Assembly (NCBI GenBank): GCA_030998225.1
Contig: JAPYXD010000745.1
Span: forward strand, 868,001 to 932,000
From: Diplolepis rosae
Taxonomy: Eukaryota; Arthropoda; Insecta; Hymenoptera; Diplolepididae
Length of the DNA: 64,000 bases
Direction of reading: 5' to 3'
Part shown: positions 21,277-35,339 of the stretch, piece after piece
Numbering within the stretch: the first letter of the stretch is position 1
How the letters are laid out: each line of letters begins with the position of its first letter
Translations under genes and position numbers: made by a program
Notes under the pieces: generated by a model
Seen by the model: only the letters and a program-made list of their open reading frames with translations
Told to the model about the DNA's origin: nothing
Database searches by the model: none

Positions 21277-24200
21277 GAAGACTTTAGCTAAGAGCAGAAA
21301 ATAAAGATACCTAGTTGATATTATAGAGATCCCGTCATTTAAAAAATTATATTTAGGAGTCCAAGTGCCTTAAATACATCTTCCTTAGTGCTCTTAAGCT
21401 GAGATCTGAAAATTAAGATACCTAGTTGATATTATAGAGATCCCGTCATTTTGAAAATTATATTTAGTAGTCCAGGTGCTTAAAAAACATCTTTCTCAGG
21501 GAACTTAAGCTGAAAACTGAAATTAAGGATAGCTGGATTATATTTTAGAAATCACGTCATTTTGTAAATTATATCTAGTAGTCCAGGTGCTTACAAACCA
21601 TCTTCCTCAGGAAATTTGAGCTAAGAGCTGAAAATTAAGATACCTAGTTGATATTATAAAGATCCCGTCATTTTGAAAATTATATTCAGTAGTCCAGGTG
21701 CTTAAAAAACATCTTTCTCAGGGAACTTAAGCTGAGAACTGAAATTAAGGATAGCTGGAGTATATTTTAAACATCCCGTCATTTTGAAAATTATATCTAG
21801 TAGTCCAGGTGCTTAAAAACCATCTTCGTCAGGGAACTTAAGCTGAGAACTAAAAATTATGATACCAAGTACATATTTTAGAGATCCCGTCATTTTAAAT
21901 ATTATATTTAGTACTCCAAGTGCCTAAAATACATCTTCCTCATGGAACTTAAGCTGGGAACTGAAATTAAGGAAACCTGGATTATATTTTAGAGATCCCG
22001 TGATGTTGAAAATTATATCTAGTAGTCCTGGTGCTTAAAAAACATCTTCCTCAGGGAACTTAAGCTGACAACTGAAATTAAGGAAACCTGGATTATATTT
22101 TAGAGATCGCGTCATTTTGAAAAATATATCTAGTAGTGCAGGTGCTTAAAAACCATCTTCCACAGGAAATTTGAGCTAAGAGCTGAAAATTAAGATACCT
22201 AGTTGATATTATAAAGATCCCGTCATTTTGAAAATTATATTTAGTATTCCAGGTGCTTAAAAAACATTTTCTCAGGGAACTTAAGCTGAGAACTGAAATG
22301 AAGGATACCTGGATTATATTTTAGAGATACCGTCATTTTGAAAAATATATCTAGTATTCCAAGTGCCTAAAATACATCTTCCTCAGGAAGTTAAGCTGAG
22401 AACAGAAAATTAAGATACCTAGTACATATTTTAGAGATCCCGACATTTTGATCATTATATATAGTAGGCCAGGTGATTGAAAACTATCTTTCTTAGGGAA
22501 ATTAAGCTGAGAACTGAAAATAATATACCAAGTACATATCTTAGAGATCCCGTCATTTTGAAAACTATATCTAGTGGTCCAGGTGCTTAAAGAACATCTT
22601 CCTCATGGAACTTAAGCTGAGAACTGAAATTAAGGGTACCTGGATTATATTTTAGAGATCCCGTGATGTTGAAAATTATATCTAGTAGTCCAGGTGCTTA
22701 AAAAACATCTTCCTCAGGGAACTTAAGCTGAGAACTGAAATTAAGGAAACCTGGATTATATTTTAGAGATCCAGTCATTGTGAAAATTATATCTAGTAGT
22801 GCAGGTGCTTAAAAACCATCTTCCACAGGAAATTTGAGCTAAGAGCTGAAAATTAAGATACCTAGTTGATATTATAAAGATGCCGTCATTTTGAAAATTA
22901 TATCTAGTATTCCAAGTGCCCAAAATCCACCTTCCTCAGTAAGTTAATCTGAGAACTGAAAATTAAGATACCTAGTACATATTTTAGAGATCCCGTCATT
23001 TTGATAATTATATATAGTAGGCCAGGTGATACAAAACTATCTTTCTCAGGGAACTTAAGCTGAGAACTGAAAATAATATACCAAGTACATATTTTAGAGA
23101 TCCCGTCATTTTGATAACAATAGTTAGTGGTCCAGGTGCTTAAAGAACATCTTCCTCAGGGAACTTAAGCTGAGAACTGAAATTAAGGATACCTGGATTA
23201 TATTTTAGAGATCCCGTGATATTGAATATTATATCTAGTCTTCCAGGTGCTTAAAAAACATTTCCTCAGGGAACTTAATCTAAGAACATAAACTAAGGAT
23301 ACCTGGAATGTATTTTAGAGATCCCGTCATTTTGAAAATTATATTTTGAAGTCCAAGTTCCTGAAATACATCTTCCAAAGGGAACTTAAGCTGAGAACTG
23401 AAATTAAGGATAGCTGGATTATATTTTAGACATACCGTCATTTTGAAAATTATATCTAGTAGTCCAGGTGCCTTAAAACCATCTTACTCCGGGATCTTAA
23501 GCTGAGAGCTGAAAATTAAGATACCTAGTTGATATTATAAAGATGCCGTCATTTTGAAAATTATATCTAGTGGTCCAAGTGCCTAAAATACATCTCCCTC
23601 AGGGAACTTTAGCTGAGAACTGAAAATAATGATACCTAGTACATATTTTAGAGATCCCGTCATTTTGAAAACTATAGTTAGTGGTCCAGGTGCTTAAAGA
23701 ACTTCTTCCTCAGGGAACTTAAGCTGAGAACTGAAATTAAGGATAGCTGGATTATATTTTAGAGATCCCGTCATTTTGAAAATTATATCTAGTAGTGCAG
23801 TGGCTTAAAAACCATCTTCCTCAGGAAATTTGAGCTAAGAGCTAATAATTGAGAAACCTAATTGATATTATAGAGATCCAGTCATTTTGAAAACCATATT
23901 TAGTAGTCCAGGTGCTTTAAAAACATCTTTCTCAGGGAACTTAAGCTGAGAACTGAAATTAAGGATACCTGGATTATATTTTAGAGATCCCGTCATTTTG
24001 AAAATTATATTTAGTAGTCCAAGTGCATAAAATACATCTTCCTCAGAAAACTTTAGCTGAGAACTGATAATTAAGATATCTAGTACATATTTTAGAGATA
24101 CCGTCATTTAAAAAATTGTATTTTGGAGTCCAAGTGCCTTAAATACATCTTCCTTAGTGCTCTTAACCTGAGAACTGAAAATTAAGATACCTAGTTGATA

Positions 24201-27200
24201 TTATAGAGATCCCGTCATTTTGAAAATTATATGTAGTAGTGCACGTGCTTAAAAACCATCTTCCTCATGAAATATGAGCTAAGAGCTGAAAATTGAGAAA
24301 TCTAGTTGATATTATAGAGATCCCGTCATTTTGAAAATTATATTTAGTCGTCCAGGTGCTTAAAAAAAATCTTTCTCATTGTAATTAAGCTGATAACTGA
24401 AATTAATTATACCTGGATTATATTTTAGAGATCCCGTCATTGTGATAATTATATCTAGTAGTGCAGGTGCTTAAAAACCATCTTCCTCAGGAAACTTTAG
24501 CTAAGAGCTGAAAATAAAGATACCTAGTTGATATTATAGAGATCCAGTCATTTTGAAAACCATATTTAGTAGTCCAGGTGCTTAAAAAACATCTTCCTCA
24601 GGGAACTTAAGCTGAGAACTGAAATTAAGGATACCTGGATTATATTTTAGAGATCCCGTCATTTTGAAAATTATATTTAGGAGTCCAAGTTCCTGAAATA
24701 CATCTTCCAAAGGGAACTTAAGCTGAGAACTGAAATTAAGGATAGCTGGATTATATTTTAGACATACCGTCATTTTGAAAATTATATCTAGTAGTCCAGG
24801 TGCTTAAAAACCATCTTACTCAGGGATGTTAAGCTGAGAATTGAAATTAAGTATACCCGGATTATATTTTAGAGATCCCGTCATTTTGAAAATTATATCT
24901 ATTAGTGCAGGTGCTTAAAAACTATCTGCCTCAGGTAATTTGAGCTAAGAGCTGAAAATTGATAAACCTAGTTGATATTATAGAGATCCCGTCATTTTTA
25001 AAATTATATTTAGTCTTCCAGGTGCTTTAAAAACATCTTTCTCAGGGAACTTAAGCTGAAAACAGAAATTAAGGATACCTGGATTATATTTTAGAGATCC
25101 CGTCATTTTGAAAATTATATCTAGTAGTGCAGTGGCTTAAAAACCATCTTCCTCAGGAAATTTGAGCTAAGAGCTAATAATTGAGAAACTTAATTGATAT
25201 TATAGAGATCCCGTCATTTTGAAAATTATATTTAGTCGTACAGGTGCTTTAAAAACATCTGTCTCAGGGAACTTAAGCTGAGAACTGAAGTTAAGGACAA
25301 CTGGATTATATTTTAGAGATCCCGTCATTGTGAAAATTATATTTAGTAGTCCAAGTGCCTAAAATACATCTTCCTCAGAAAACTTTAGCTGAGAACTGAT
25401 AATTAAGATATCTAGTACATATTTTAGAGATACCGTCATTTAAAAAATTATATTTTGGAGTCCAAGTGCCTTAAATACATCTTCCTTAGTGCTCTTAACC
25501 TGAGAACTGAAAATTAAGATACCTGGATTGTGTTTTAGAGATCCCGACATTTTGAAAATTATATTTAGGAGTCCAAGTGCCTGAAATACATCTCCTGAAG
25601 GGAACTTAAGCTGAGAACTGAAATTAAGGATAGCTGGATTATATTTTAGATATCTCGTAGTTTTCAAAATTATATCTAGTAGTCCAGGTGCTTAAAAACC
25701 ATATTACTCAGGGATCATAAGCTGAGAATTAAAATTAAGTATACCCGGATTATATTTTAGAGATCCCGTCATTTTGAAAATTGTATTTGGTGGTCCAAGT
25801 GCCTAAAATACATCTTCCTCAGGGAACTTAAGCCCAGAACTGAAAATTAAGATACGTAGTTCATATTATAGAGATCCCATGATTTTAAAAAATATATTTA
25901 GTAGTCCAAGTACCTAAATTACATCTTACTCAGGGAACTTAAGCTGAGAACTGAAAATAATGATACCTAGTTCATATTTTAGAGATCCCGTCATTTTAAA
26001 AATTATATTCAGTAGTCCAAGTGCCTAAAATACATCTTCCTCAGAGAACTTAAGCTGAGAACTGAAAATTAAGATACCTAGTACATATTTTAGAGATCCC
26101 GTCATTTAAAAAATTATATTTAGTGGTCCAAGTGCCTAAAATATATCTTCCTCAGGGAACTTAAGGTGAGAACTGAAATTAAGGATAGCTGGATTATATT
26201 TTAGAAATCCCGTCATTTTGTAAAAAAAATCTAGAAGTCCAGGCGCTTAAAAACCATCTTCCTCAGGGAAATTAAGCTGAGAACTAAAAATTAAGATACC
26301 AAGTACATATTTTAGAGATCCCGTCATTTTAAATATTATATTTAGTAGTCCAAGTGCCTAAAATACATCTTCCTCAGAGAACTTAAGCTGAGAACTGAAA
26401 ATTAAGGATACCTGGATTATATTTTAGAGATCCCGTCATTTAAAAAATTATATTTAGTGGTCCAAGTGCTTAAAATACATCTTCCTCAGGGAACTTAAGG
26501 TCAGAACTGAAATTAAGGATAGCTGGATTATATTTTAGAAATCCCGTCATTTTGTAAATTATATCTAGTAGTCCAGGCGCTTAAAAACCATCTTCCTCAG
26601 GGAAATTAAGCTGAGAACTAAAAATTAAGATACCAAGTACATATTTTAGAGATCCCGTCATTTTAAATATTATATTTAGTAGTCCAAGTGCCTAAAATAC
26701 ATCTTCCTCATGGAACTTAAGCTGGGAACTGAAATTAAGGATACCAGGATTATATTTTAGAGATCCCGTCATTTTGAAAATTATATCTAGTAGTCCAGGT
26801 GCCTAAAATACATCTTCCTCAGGAAACTTTAGCTGAGAACTGAAAATTAAGATACCTAGTTCATATTTTAGAGATGCCGTCATTTTGATAATTATATATA
26901 GTAGGCCAGGTGATTGAAAACTATCTTTCTCAGGGAACTTAAGCTGAGAACTGAAAATAATATACCAAGTACATATTTTAGAGATCCCGTCATTTTGAAA
27001 ACAATCGTTAGTGGTCCAGGTGCTTATAGAACATCTTCCTCAGGGAACTTATGCTGTGAACTGAAATTAAGGATACCTGGATTATATTTTAGAGATCCCG
27101 TGATGTTGAAAATTATATCTAGTCTTCCAGGTGCTTAAAAAACATCTTCCTCAGGGAACTTAAGCTGAGAACTGAAATTAAGGAAACCTGGATTATATTT

Positions 27201-30200
27201 CAGAGATCCCGTCATTTTGAAAATTATATTTAGTAGTCCAGGTGCTTAAAAAACATCTTCCTCAGGGAACTTAATCTAAGAACATAAACTAAGGATACCT
27301 GGAATGTATTTTAGAGATCCCGTCATTTTGAAAATTATATTTTGAAGTCCAAGTTCCTGAAATACATCTTCCAAAGGGAACTTAAGCTGAGAACTGAAAT
27401 TAAGGATAGCTGGATTATATTTTAGACATACCGTCATTTTGAAAATTATATCTAGTAGTGCAGGTGCTTAAAAACCATCTTCCTCAGGTAATTTGAGCTA
27501 AGAGCTGAAAATTGAGAAACCTAGTTGATATTATAGAGATCCAGTCATTTTGAAAACCATATTTAGTAGTCCAGGTTCTTAAAAAACATCTTCCTCAGGG
27601 AACTTAAGCTGAGAACTGAAATTAAGGACACCTGGATTATATTTTAGAGATCCCGTCATTGTGAAAATTATATCTAGTAGTGCAGGTGCTTAAAAACCAT
27701 CTGCATCAGGGAACGTAATCTGAGAACTGAAAATTAAGATACCTACTTGATATTATAGAGATCCAGTCATATTGAAAACCATATTTACTAGTCCAAGTGC
27801 TTAAAAAACATCTTCCTCAGGGAATTTAATCTAAGAACTTAAACTAAGGATACCTGGATTGTGTTTTAGAGATCCCGTCATTTTGAAAATTATATTTAGG
27901 AGTCCAAGTGCCTGAAATACATCTCCTGAAGGGAACTTAAGCTGAGAACTGAAATTAAGGATAGCTGGATTATATTTTAGACATCTCGTCATTTTCAAAA
28001 TTATATCTAGTAGTCCAGGTGCTTAAAAACCATCTTACTCAGGGATCTTAATCTGAGAACTGAAATTAAGTATACCTGGATTATATTTTAGAGATCCCGT
28101 CATTTTGAAAATTATATCTAGTAGTCCAAGTGCCTAAAATACATCTTCCTCAGAGAACTTAAGCTGAGAACTGAAAATTAAGATACCTAGTACATATTTT
28201 AGAGATCCCGTCATTTAAAAAATTATATTTAGTGGTCCAAGTGCCTAAAATACATCTTCCTCAGGGAACTTAAGCTGAGAACTGAAATTAAGGATAGCTG
28301 GATTATATTTTAGAAATCCCGTCATTTTGTAAATTATATCTAGTAGTCCAGTCGCTTAAAACCCATCTTCCTCAGGGAAATTAAGCTGAGAACTTAAAAT
28401 TAAGATACCTAGTACATATTTTAGAGATCCCGTCATTTTAAATATTATATTTAGTAGTCCAAGTGCCTAAAATACATCTTCCTCAGGGAACTTAAGCTGG
28501 GAACTGAAATTAAGGATACCAGGATTATATTTTAGAGATCCCGTCATTTTGAAAATTATATCTAGTAGTCCAGGTGCCTAAAATACATCTTCCTCAGGAA
28601 ACTTTAGCTAAGAGCTGAAAATAAAGATACCTAGTTGATATTATAGAGATCCAGTCATTTTGAAAACCATATTTAGTAGTCCAGGTGCTGAAAAAGTTTC
28701 TTCCTCAGGGAACTTAATCCAAGAACTTAAACTAAGGATACCTGGATTGTATTTTAGAGATCCCGTCATTTTGAAAATTATATTTAGAAGTCCAAGTTCC
28801 TGAAATACATCTTCCAAAGGAAACTTAAGCTGAGAACTGAAATTAAGGATAGCTGGATTATATTTTAGACATACCGTCATTTTGAAAATTATATCTAGTA
28901 GTCCAGGTGCTTTAAAACCATCTTACACAGGGATATTAAGCTGAGAATTGAAATTAAGTATACCCGGATTATATTTTAGAGATCCCGTCATTTTGAAAAT
29001 TATATCTAGTAGTCCAAGTGCCTAAAATACATCTTCCTCAGGGAACTTAAGCTGAGAACTGAAAATTAAGATACCTAGTTCATATTTTAGAGATCCCGTC
29101 ATTTTAAAAATTATATTTAGTAGTCCAAGTGCATAAAATACATCTTCCTCAGGGAACTTAATCCAAGAACTTAAACTAAGGATACCTGGATTGTGTTTTA
29201 GAGATCCCGACATTTTGAAAATTATATTTAGGAGTCCAAGTGCCTGAAATACATCTCCTGAAGGGAACTTAAGCTGAGAACTGAAATTAAGGATAGCTGG
29301 ATTATATTTTAGATATCTCGTAGTTTTCAAAATTATATCTAGTAGTCCAGGTGCTTAAAAACCATATTACTCAGGGATCGTAAGCTGAGAAGTGAAATTA
29401 AGTATACCCGGATTATATTTTAGAGATGCCGTCATTTTGAAAATTATATCTAGTAGTCCAAGTGCCTAAAATACATCTTCCTCAGAGAACTTAAGCTGAG
29501 AACTGGAAATTAAGATACCTAGTTCTTATTTTAGAGATCCCGTCATTTTAAAAATTATATTTAGTAGTCCAAGTGCCTAAAATACATCTTCCTCAGGGAA
29601 CTTAAGCTGAGAACTGTAAATTAAGATACCTAGTACATTTTTTAGAGATCCCGTCATTTTAAAAATTATATTTAGTAGTCCAAGTGCCTAAAATACATCT
29701 TCCTCAGAGAACTTAAGCTGAGAACTGAAAATTAAGATACCTAGTACATATTTTAGAGATCCCGTCATTTAAAAAATTATTTTTAGTGGTCCAAGTGCCT
29801 AAAATACATCTTCCTCAGGGAACTTAAGGTGAGAACTGAAATTAAGGATAGCTGGATTATATTTTAGAAATCCCGTCATTTTGTAAATTAAATCTAGTAG
29901 TCCAGGCGCTTAAAAACCATCTTCCTCAGGGAAATTAAGCTGAGAACTAAAAATTAAGATACCAAGTACATATTTTAGAGATCCCGTCATTTTAAATATT
30001 ATATTTAGTAGTCCAAGTGCCTAAAATACATCTTCCTCATGGAACTTAAGCTGGAAACTGAAATTAAGGATACCTGGATTATATTTTAGAGATCCCGTCA
30101 TTTAAAAAATTATATTTAGTGGTCCAAGTGCTTAAAATACATCTTCCTCAGGGAACTTAAGGTCAGAACTGAAATTAAGGATAGCTGGATTATATTTTAG

Positions 30201-33200
30201 AAATCCCGTCATTTTGTAAATTATATCTAGTAGTCCAGGTGCGTAAAAACCATCTTCCTCAGGGAACTTAAGCTGAGAAATGAAAATTATTATTCCAAGT
30301 ACATATTTTAGAGATCCCGTCATTTTAAATATTATATTTAGTAGTCCAAGTGCCTAAAATACATCTTCCTCATGGAACTTAAGCTGGGAACTGAAATTAA
30401 GGATACCAGGATTATATTTTAGAGATCCCGTCATTTTGAAAATTATATCTAGTAGTCCAGGTGCCTAAAATACATCTTCCTCAGGAAACTTAAGCTGAGA
30501 ACTGAAAATTAAGATACCTAGTACATATTTTAGAGATCCCGTCATTTTTATAATTATATATAGTAGGCCAGGTGATTGAAAACTATCTTTCTCAGGGAAC
30601 TTAAGCTGAGAACTGAAAATAATATACCAAGTATATATTTTAGAGATCCAGTCATTTAGAAAACAATAGTTAGTAGTCCAGGTGCTTAAAAAACATCTTC
30701 CTCAGGGAACTTAAGCTGAGAACTGAAATTAAGGATACCTGGATTATATTTTAGAGATCCCGTCATTTTGCAAATTATATTTAGTAGTCCAGGTGCTTAA
30801 GAAACATCTTCCTCAGGGAACTTAAGTTGAGAACAGAAATTAAGGAAACCTGGATTATATTTTAGAGATCCCGTCATTGTGAAAATTATATTTAGTAGTC
30901 CTGGTGCTTAAAAAACATCTTCCTCAGGGAACTTAATCTAAGAACATAAACTAAGGATACCTGGATTGTATTTTAGAGATCCCGTCATTTTGAAAATTAT
31001 ATTTAGGAGTCCAAGTGCCTGAAATACATCTTCCACAGGGAACTTAAGCTGAGAACTGAAATGAAGGATAGCTGGATTATATTTCAGAGATCCCGTCATT
31101 GTGAAAATTATATTTAGTAGACCTGGTGCTTAAAAACATCTTCCTCAGGGAACTTAATCTAAGAACTTAAACTAAGGATACCTGGATTGTATTTTAGAGA
31201 TCCCGTCATTTTGAAAATTATATTTATAAGTCCAAGTTCCTGAAATACATCTTCCAAAGGTAACTTAATCTGAGAACTGAAATTAAGGATAGCTGGATTA
31301 TATTTTAGACATCTCGTCATTTTCAAAATTATATCTAGTAGTCCAGGTGCTTAAAAACCATCTTACTCAGGGATCTTAATCTGAGAACTGAAATTAAGTA
31401 TACCTGGATTATATTTTAGAGATCCCGTCATTTTGAAAAATATATCTAGTAGTCCAAGTGCCTAAAATACATCTTCCTCAGAGAACTTAAGCTGAGAACT
31501 GAAAATTAAGATACCTAGTACATATTTTAGAGATCCCGTCATTTAAAAAATTATATTTAGTGGTCCAAGTGCCTAAAATATATCTTCCTCAGGGAACTTA
31601 AGCTGGGAACTGAAATTAAGGATACCAGGATTATATTTTAGAGATCCCGTCATTTTGTAAATTATATCTAGTAGTCCAAGCGCTTAAAAACCATCTTCCT
31701 CAGGGAAATTAAGCTGAGAACTTAAAATTAAGATACCTAGTACATATTTTAGAGATCCCGTCATTTTAAATATTATATTTAGTAGTCCAAGTGCCTAAAA
31801 TACATCTTCCTCAGGAAACTTAAGCTGAGAACTGAAAATTAAGATACCTAGTACATATTTTAGAGATCCCGCCATTTTTATTATTATATATAGTAGGCCA
31901 GGTGATTGAAAACTATCTTTCTCAGGGAACTTAAGCTGAGAACTGAAAATAATATACCAAGTACATATTTTAGAGATCCCGTCATTTTGAAAACTATAGT
32001 TAGTGGTCCAGGTGCTTATAGAACATCTTCCTCAGGGAACTTAAGCTGAGAACTGAAATTAAGGATACCTGGATTATATTTTAGAGATCCCGTGATGTTG
32101 AAAATTATATTTAGTAGTCCAGGTGCTTTAAAAACATCTTTCTCAGGGAACTTAAGCTGAGAACTGAAATTAAGGATAGCTGGATTATATTTTAGAGATC
32201 CCGTCATTTTGAAAATTATATCTAGTAGTGCAGGTGCTTAAAAACCATCTTCCTCAGGAAACTTTAGCTAAGAGCTGAAAATAAATATACCTAGTTGATA
32301 TTATAGAGATCCAGTCATTTTGAAAACCATATTTAGTCTACCAGGTGCTTAAAAAACATCTTCCTCAGGGAACTTAATTTAAGAACTTAAACTAAGGATA
32401 CCCGGATTGTGTTATAGAGATCCCGACATTTTGAAAATTATATTTAGGAGTCCAAGTGCCTGAAATACATCTCCTGAAGGGAACTTAAGCTGAGAAATGA
32501 AATTAAGGATAGATGGATTATATTTTAGATATCTCGTAGTTTTCAAAATTATATCTAGTAGTCCAGGTGCTTAAAAACCATATTACTCAGGGATCATAAT
32601 CTGAGAACTGAAATTAAGGATACCTGGATTATATTTTAGAGATCCCGTCATTTTGAAAATTATATCTAGTAGTGCAGGTGCTTAAAAACCATCTTCCTTA
32701 GGAAATTTGAGCTAAGAGCTGAAAATTGATAAACCTAGTTGATATTATAGAGATCCCGTCATTTTGAAAATTATATATAGTAGTCCAGGTGCTTGAAAAA
32801 ACATCTTCCTCAGGGAACTTAATCTAAGAACTTAAACTAAGGATACCTGGATAGTATTTTATAGATCCCGTCATTTTGAAAATTATATTTAGAAGTCCAA
32901 GTTCCTGAAATACATTTTCCAAAGGGAACTTAAGCTGAGAACTGAAACTAAGGATAGCTGGATTATATTTTAGACATACCGTCATTTTGAAAATTATATC
33001 TAGTAGTCCAGGTGCTTTAAAACCATCTTACTCAGGGATCTTAAGCTGAGAATTGAAATTAAGTATACCCGGATTATATTTTAGAGATCCCGTCATTTTG
33101 AAAATTATATCTAGTAGTCCAAGTGCCTAAAATACATCTTCCTCAGAGAACTTAAGCTGAGAACTGAAAATTAAGATACCTAGTACATATTTTAGAGATC

Positions 33201-35339
33201 CCGTCATTTTGAAAATTATATTTAGAAGTCCAAGTTCCTGAAATACATCTTCCAAAGGTAACTTAATCTGAGAACTGAAATTAAGGATAGCTGGATTATA
33301 TTTTAGAGATCTCGTCATTTTGAAAATTATATCTAGTCGTCCAGGTGCTTTAAAAACATCTTTCTCAGGGAACTTAAGCTGAGAACTGAAATTAAGGATA
33401 CCTGGATTATATTTTAGAGATCCCGTCATTGTGAAAATTATATCTAGTAGTGCAGGTGCTTAAAAACCATCTTCCTCAGGAAACTTTAGCTAAGAGCTGA
33501 AAATAAAGATACCTAGTTGATATTATAGAGATCCAGTCATTTTGAAAACCATATGTAGTAGTCCAGGTGCATAAAAAACATCTTCCTCAGGGAACTTAAT
33601 CCGAGAACTTAAATTAAGGATACCTGGATTGTGTTTTAGAGATCCCGACATTTTGAAAATTATATTTAGGAGTCCAAGTGCCTGAAATACATCTCCTGAA
33701 GGGAACTTAAGCTGAGAACTGAAATTAAGGATAGCTGGATTATATTTTAGATATCTCGTAGTTTTCAAAATTCTATCTAGTAGTCCAGGTGCTTAAAAAC
33801 CATATTACTCAGGGATCATAATCTGAGAACTGAAATTAAGGATGCCTGGATTATATTTTAGAGATCCCGTCATTTTGAAAATTATATCTAGTAGTGCAGG
33901 TGCTTAAAAACCATCTTCCTCAGGAAATTTGAGCTCAGAACTGAAAATTAAGATACCTAGTAGATATTATAGAGATCCCGTCATTTTTAAAATTATATTT
34001 AGTCTTCCAGGTGCTTTAAAAACATCTTTCTCAGGGAACTTAAGCTGAAAACAGAAATTAGTGATACCTGGATTATATTTTAGAAATCCCGTCATTTTGT
34101 AAATTATATCTAGTAGTCCAGGCGCTTAAAAACCATCTTCCTCAGGGAAATTAAGCTGAGAACTAAAAATTAAGATACCAAGTACATATTTTAGAGATCC
34201 CGTCATTTTAAATATTATATTTAGTAGTCCAAGTGCCTAAAATACATCTTCCTCAGGGAACTTAAGCTGAGAACTGAAATTAAGGATAGCTGGATTATAT
34301 TTTAGACATCTCGTCATTTTCAAAATTATATCTAGTAGTCCAGGTGCTTAAAAACCATCTTACTCAGGGATCTTAATCTGAGAACTGAAATTAAGTATAC
34401 CTGGATTATATTTTAGAGATCCCGTCATTTTGAAAATTATATCTAGTAGTCCAAGTGCCTAAAATACATCTTCCTCAGGAAACTTAAGCTGAGAACTGAA
34501 AATTAAGATACCTAGTACATATTTTAGAGATCCCGTCATTTAAAAAATTATATTTAGTGGTCCAAGTGCCTAAAATACATCTTCCTCAGGGAACTTAAGG
34601 TGAGAACTGAAATTAAGGATAGCTGGATTATATTTTAGACATCTCGTCATTTTCAAAATTATATCTAGTAGTCCAGGTGCTTAAAAACCATCTTACTCAG
34701 GGATCTTAATCTGAGAACTGAAATTAAGTATACCTGGATTATATTTTAGAGATCCCGTCATTTTGAAAATTATATCTAGTAGTCCAAGTGCCTAAAATAC
34801 ATCTTCCTCAGAGAACTTAAGCTGAGAACTGAAAATTAAGATACCTAGTACATATTTTAGAGATCCCGTCATTTAAAAAATTATATTTAGTGGTCCAAGT
34901 GCCTAAAATACATCTTCCTCAGGGAACTTAAGGTGAGAACTGAAATTAAGGATAGCTGGATTATATTTTAGAAATCCCGTCATTTTGTAAATTATATCAA
35001 GTAGTCCAGGCGCTTAAAAACCATCTTCCTCAGGGAAATTAAGCTGAGAACTAAAAATTAAGATACCAAGTACATATGTTAGAGATCCCGTCATTTTAAA
35101 TATTATATTTAGTAGTCCAAGTGCCTAAAATACATCTTCCTCAGAGAACTTAAGCTGAGAACTGAAATTAAGGATAGCTGGATTATATTTTAGAGATCCC
35201 GTCATTTTGAAAATTATATCTAGTAGTCCAGGTGCCTAAAATACATCTTCCTCAGAAAACTTTAGCTAAGAGCTGAAAATAAAGATACCTAGTTGATATT
35301 ATAGAGATCCTGTCATGTTGAAAACCATATTTAGTAGTC

